Assembly (NCBI GenBank): GCA_021769545.1
Contig: JAETSS010000109.1
Coordinates: forward strand, 1 to 5,342
Source: Eubacterium sp.
GTDB lineage: Bacteria; Bacillota_A; Clostridia; Peptostreptococcales; Anaerovoracaceae
Direction of reading: 5' to 3'
Length of the DNA: 5,342 nucleotides
Both the position numbers and the translations under genes were made by a program. Below are positions 4,988-5,342 of the stretch, piece after piece; the stretch's first letter is position 1; each line of letters opens with the position of its first letter. The notes under the pieces were generated by a model. That model worked only from the letters and a program-made list of their open reading frames with translations. It was not told the origin of the DNA and made no database searches.

Positions 4988-5342
4988 ATGAACAGATTGA
5001 AAATGAAAGTACGGGACAGATCCCAGGTGGTAGTCGAAGGTCTGTACAAGGATCTGGGAAGAAGGATAGCGGCAAGTCCTCCGGGACAATGTCCTGTCGA
5101 TATGACGGCTTCCTTCTTGAAGCTGTGTCATGCACAGACCTGCGGCAAATGCGTTCCCTGCCGCATAGGACTGGGACAGCTGTTGAATCTGATGGATGAT
5201 ATTCTTGCATTGGGCACGAAGACATCCGAGGATACGCTGATTCTCATGGAAAAGACGGCAATGGCTATAAGGGATTCAGCTGACTGTGCCATCGGCACGG
5301 AGGCGGCCAATATGGTGCTCAGGAGCATGAAGTATTTCAGAG
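4988..5342 (+). CDS. N-terminal part of a redox protein with a NuoF-type [4Fe-4S] cluster domain (3' partial)
   Basis: An open frame of 118 complete codons runs from the ATG at 4988 to the window edge with no stop. It begins MNRLKMKVRD. Residues 30-118 match the C-terminal iron-sulfur domain of NADH dehydrogenase subunit F: C52-x2-C55-x2-C58 in TCGKCVPCRIG, then C100 in DCAIG 42 residues later, as in the ligand set of the NuoF N3 cluster. Two more Cys lie at 35 (GQCPVD) and 47. The NADH/FMN-binding fold that precedes this domain in NuoF is absent, since only about 29 residues come before it. In anaerobic Bacillota such N-terminal cluster modules are, as far as I recall, followed by an FAD/NAD(P) oxidoreductase of the GltD type, often near an [FeFe] hydrogenase. 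That is inference: the rest lies outside the window. The likely role is cytoplasmic electron transfer between NAD(P)H and an iron-sulfur partner. Confidence 0.88.
   Translation, partial: MNRLKMKVRDRSQVVVEGLYKDLGRRIAASPPGQCPVDMTASFLKLCHAQTCGKCVPCRIGLGQLLNLMDDILALGTKTSEDTLILMEKTAMAIRDSADCAIGTEAANMVLRSMKYFR

Noticed and set aside
4916..5328. Three overlapping minus-strand frames at the right end
   Set aside because: They are antisense to the NuoF-type cluster domain, whose Cys spacing and RBS clearly mark the plus strand as coding.

Overview
The window looks like a piece of a Bacillota (Clostridia-type) chromosome. Reasons: a consensus sigma-A promoter, strong AGGAGG-type ribosome binding sites, heavy use of ATA for Ile and AGA/AGG for Arg, and the nature of all three proteins (a clostridial-style TetM/EF-G-like GTPase, a C39-like lipoprotein, and a NuoF-type iron-sulfur module seen in anaerobe redox enzymes). 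The genus cannot be fixed from the sequence. No RNA gene, insertion sequence or CRISPR array was seen.

Layout. Positions 1-2597 (+) hold a nearly complete translational GTPase of the Tet(M)/EF-G type; only the first few codons lie before the window. It is fused at its C-terminus to a YacP/Rae1-like NYN ribonuclease domain. A perfect 11-bp stem flanked by A and T tracts (2608-2635) lies between it and the next gene, which is convergent, and can terminate both. Positions 2651-4651 (-) encode a secreted lipoprotein with two tandem papain-like C39-type domains, each keeping Gln, Cys, His and Asp. It has its own near-consensus promoter and RBS. Positions 4652-4987 are a 336-bp divergent intergenic region. 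It holds back-to-back promoters, an imperfect 22-bp dyad, a perfect 14-bp palindrome and two hairpins in the likely leader of the rightward gene. From 4988 to the window end (+) runs the N-terminal part of a redox protein with a NuoF-type [4Fe-4S] cluster module; it continues past the window.

How the genes relate. The three genes are in separate transcription units and show no common pathway. The most notable object is the GTPase-nuclease fusion. One half resembles factors that enter the ribosomal A site, and the other resembles Rae1, a ribosome-dependent nuclease that cuts mRNA in the A site. A translation-quality-control or ribosome-rescue role is therefore a reasonable hypothesis. The loop that Tet(M) uses against tetracycline is replaced, so it should not be read as a resistance gene on homology alone. 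Its G3 motif also has Tyr where Asp is nearly invariant. The second interesting area is the long, structured and probably regulated leader of the iron-sulfur gene.
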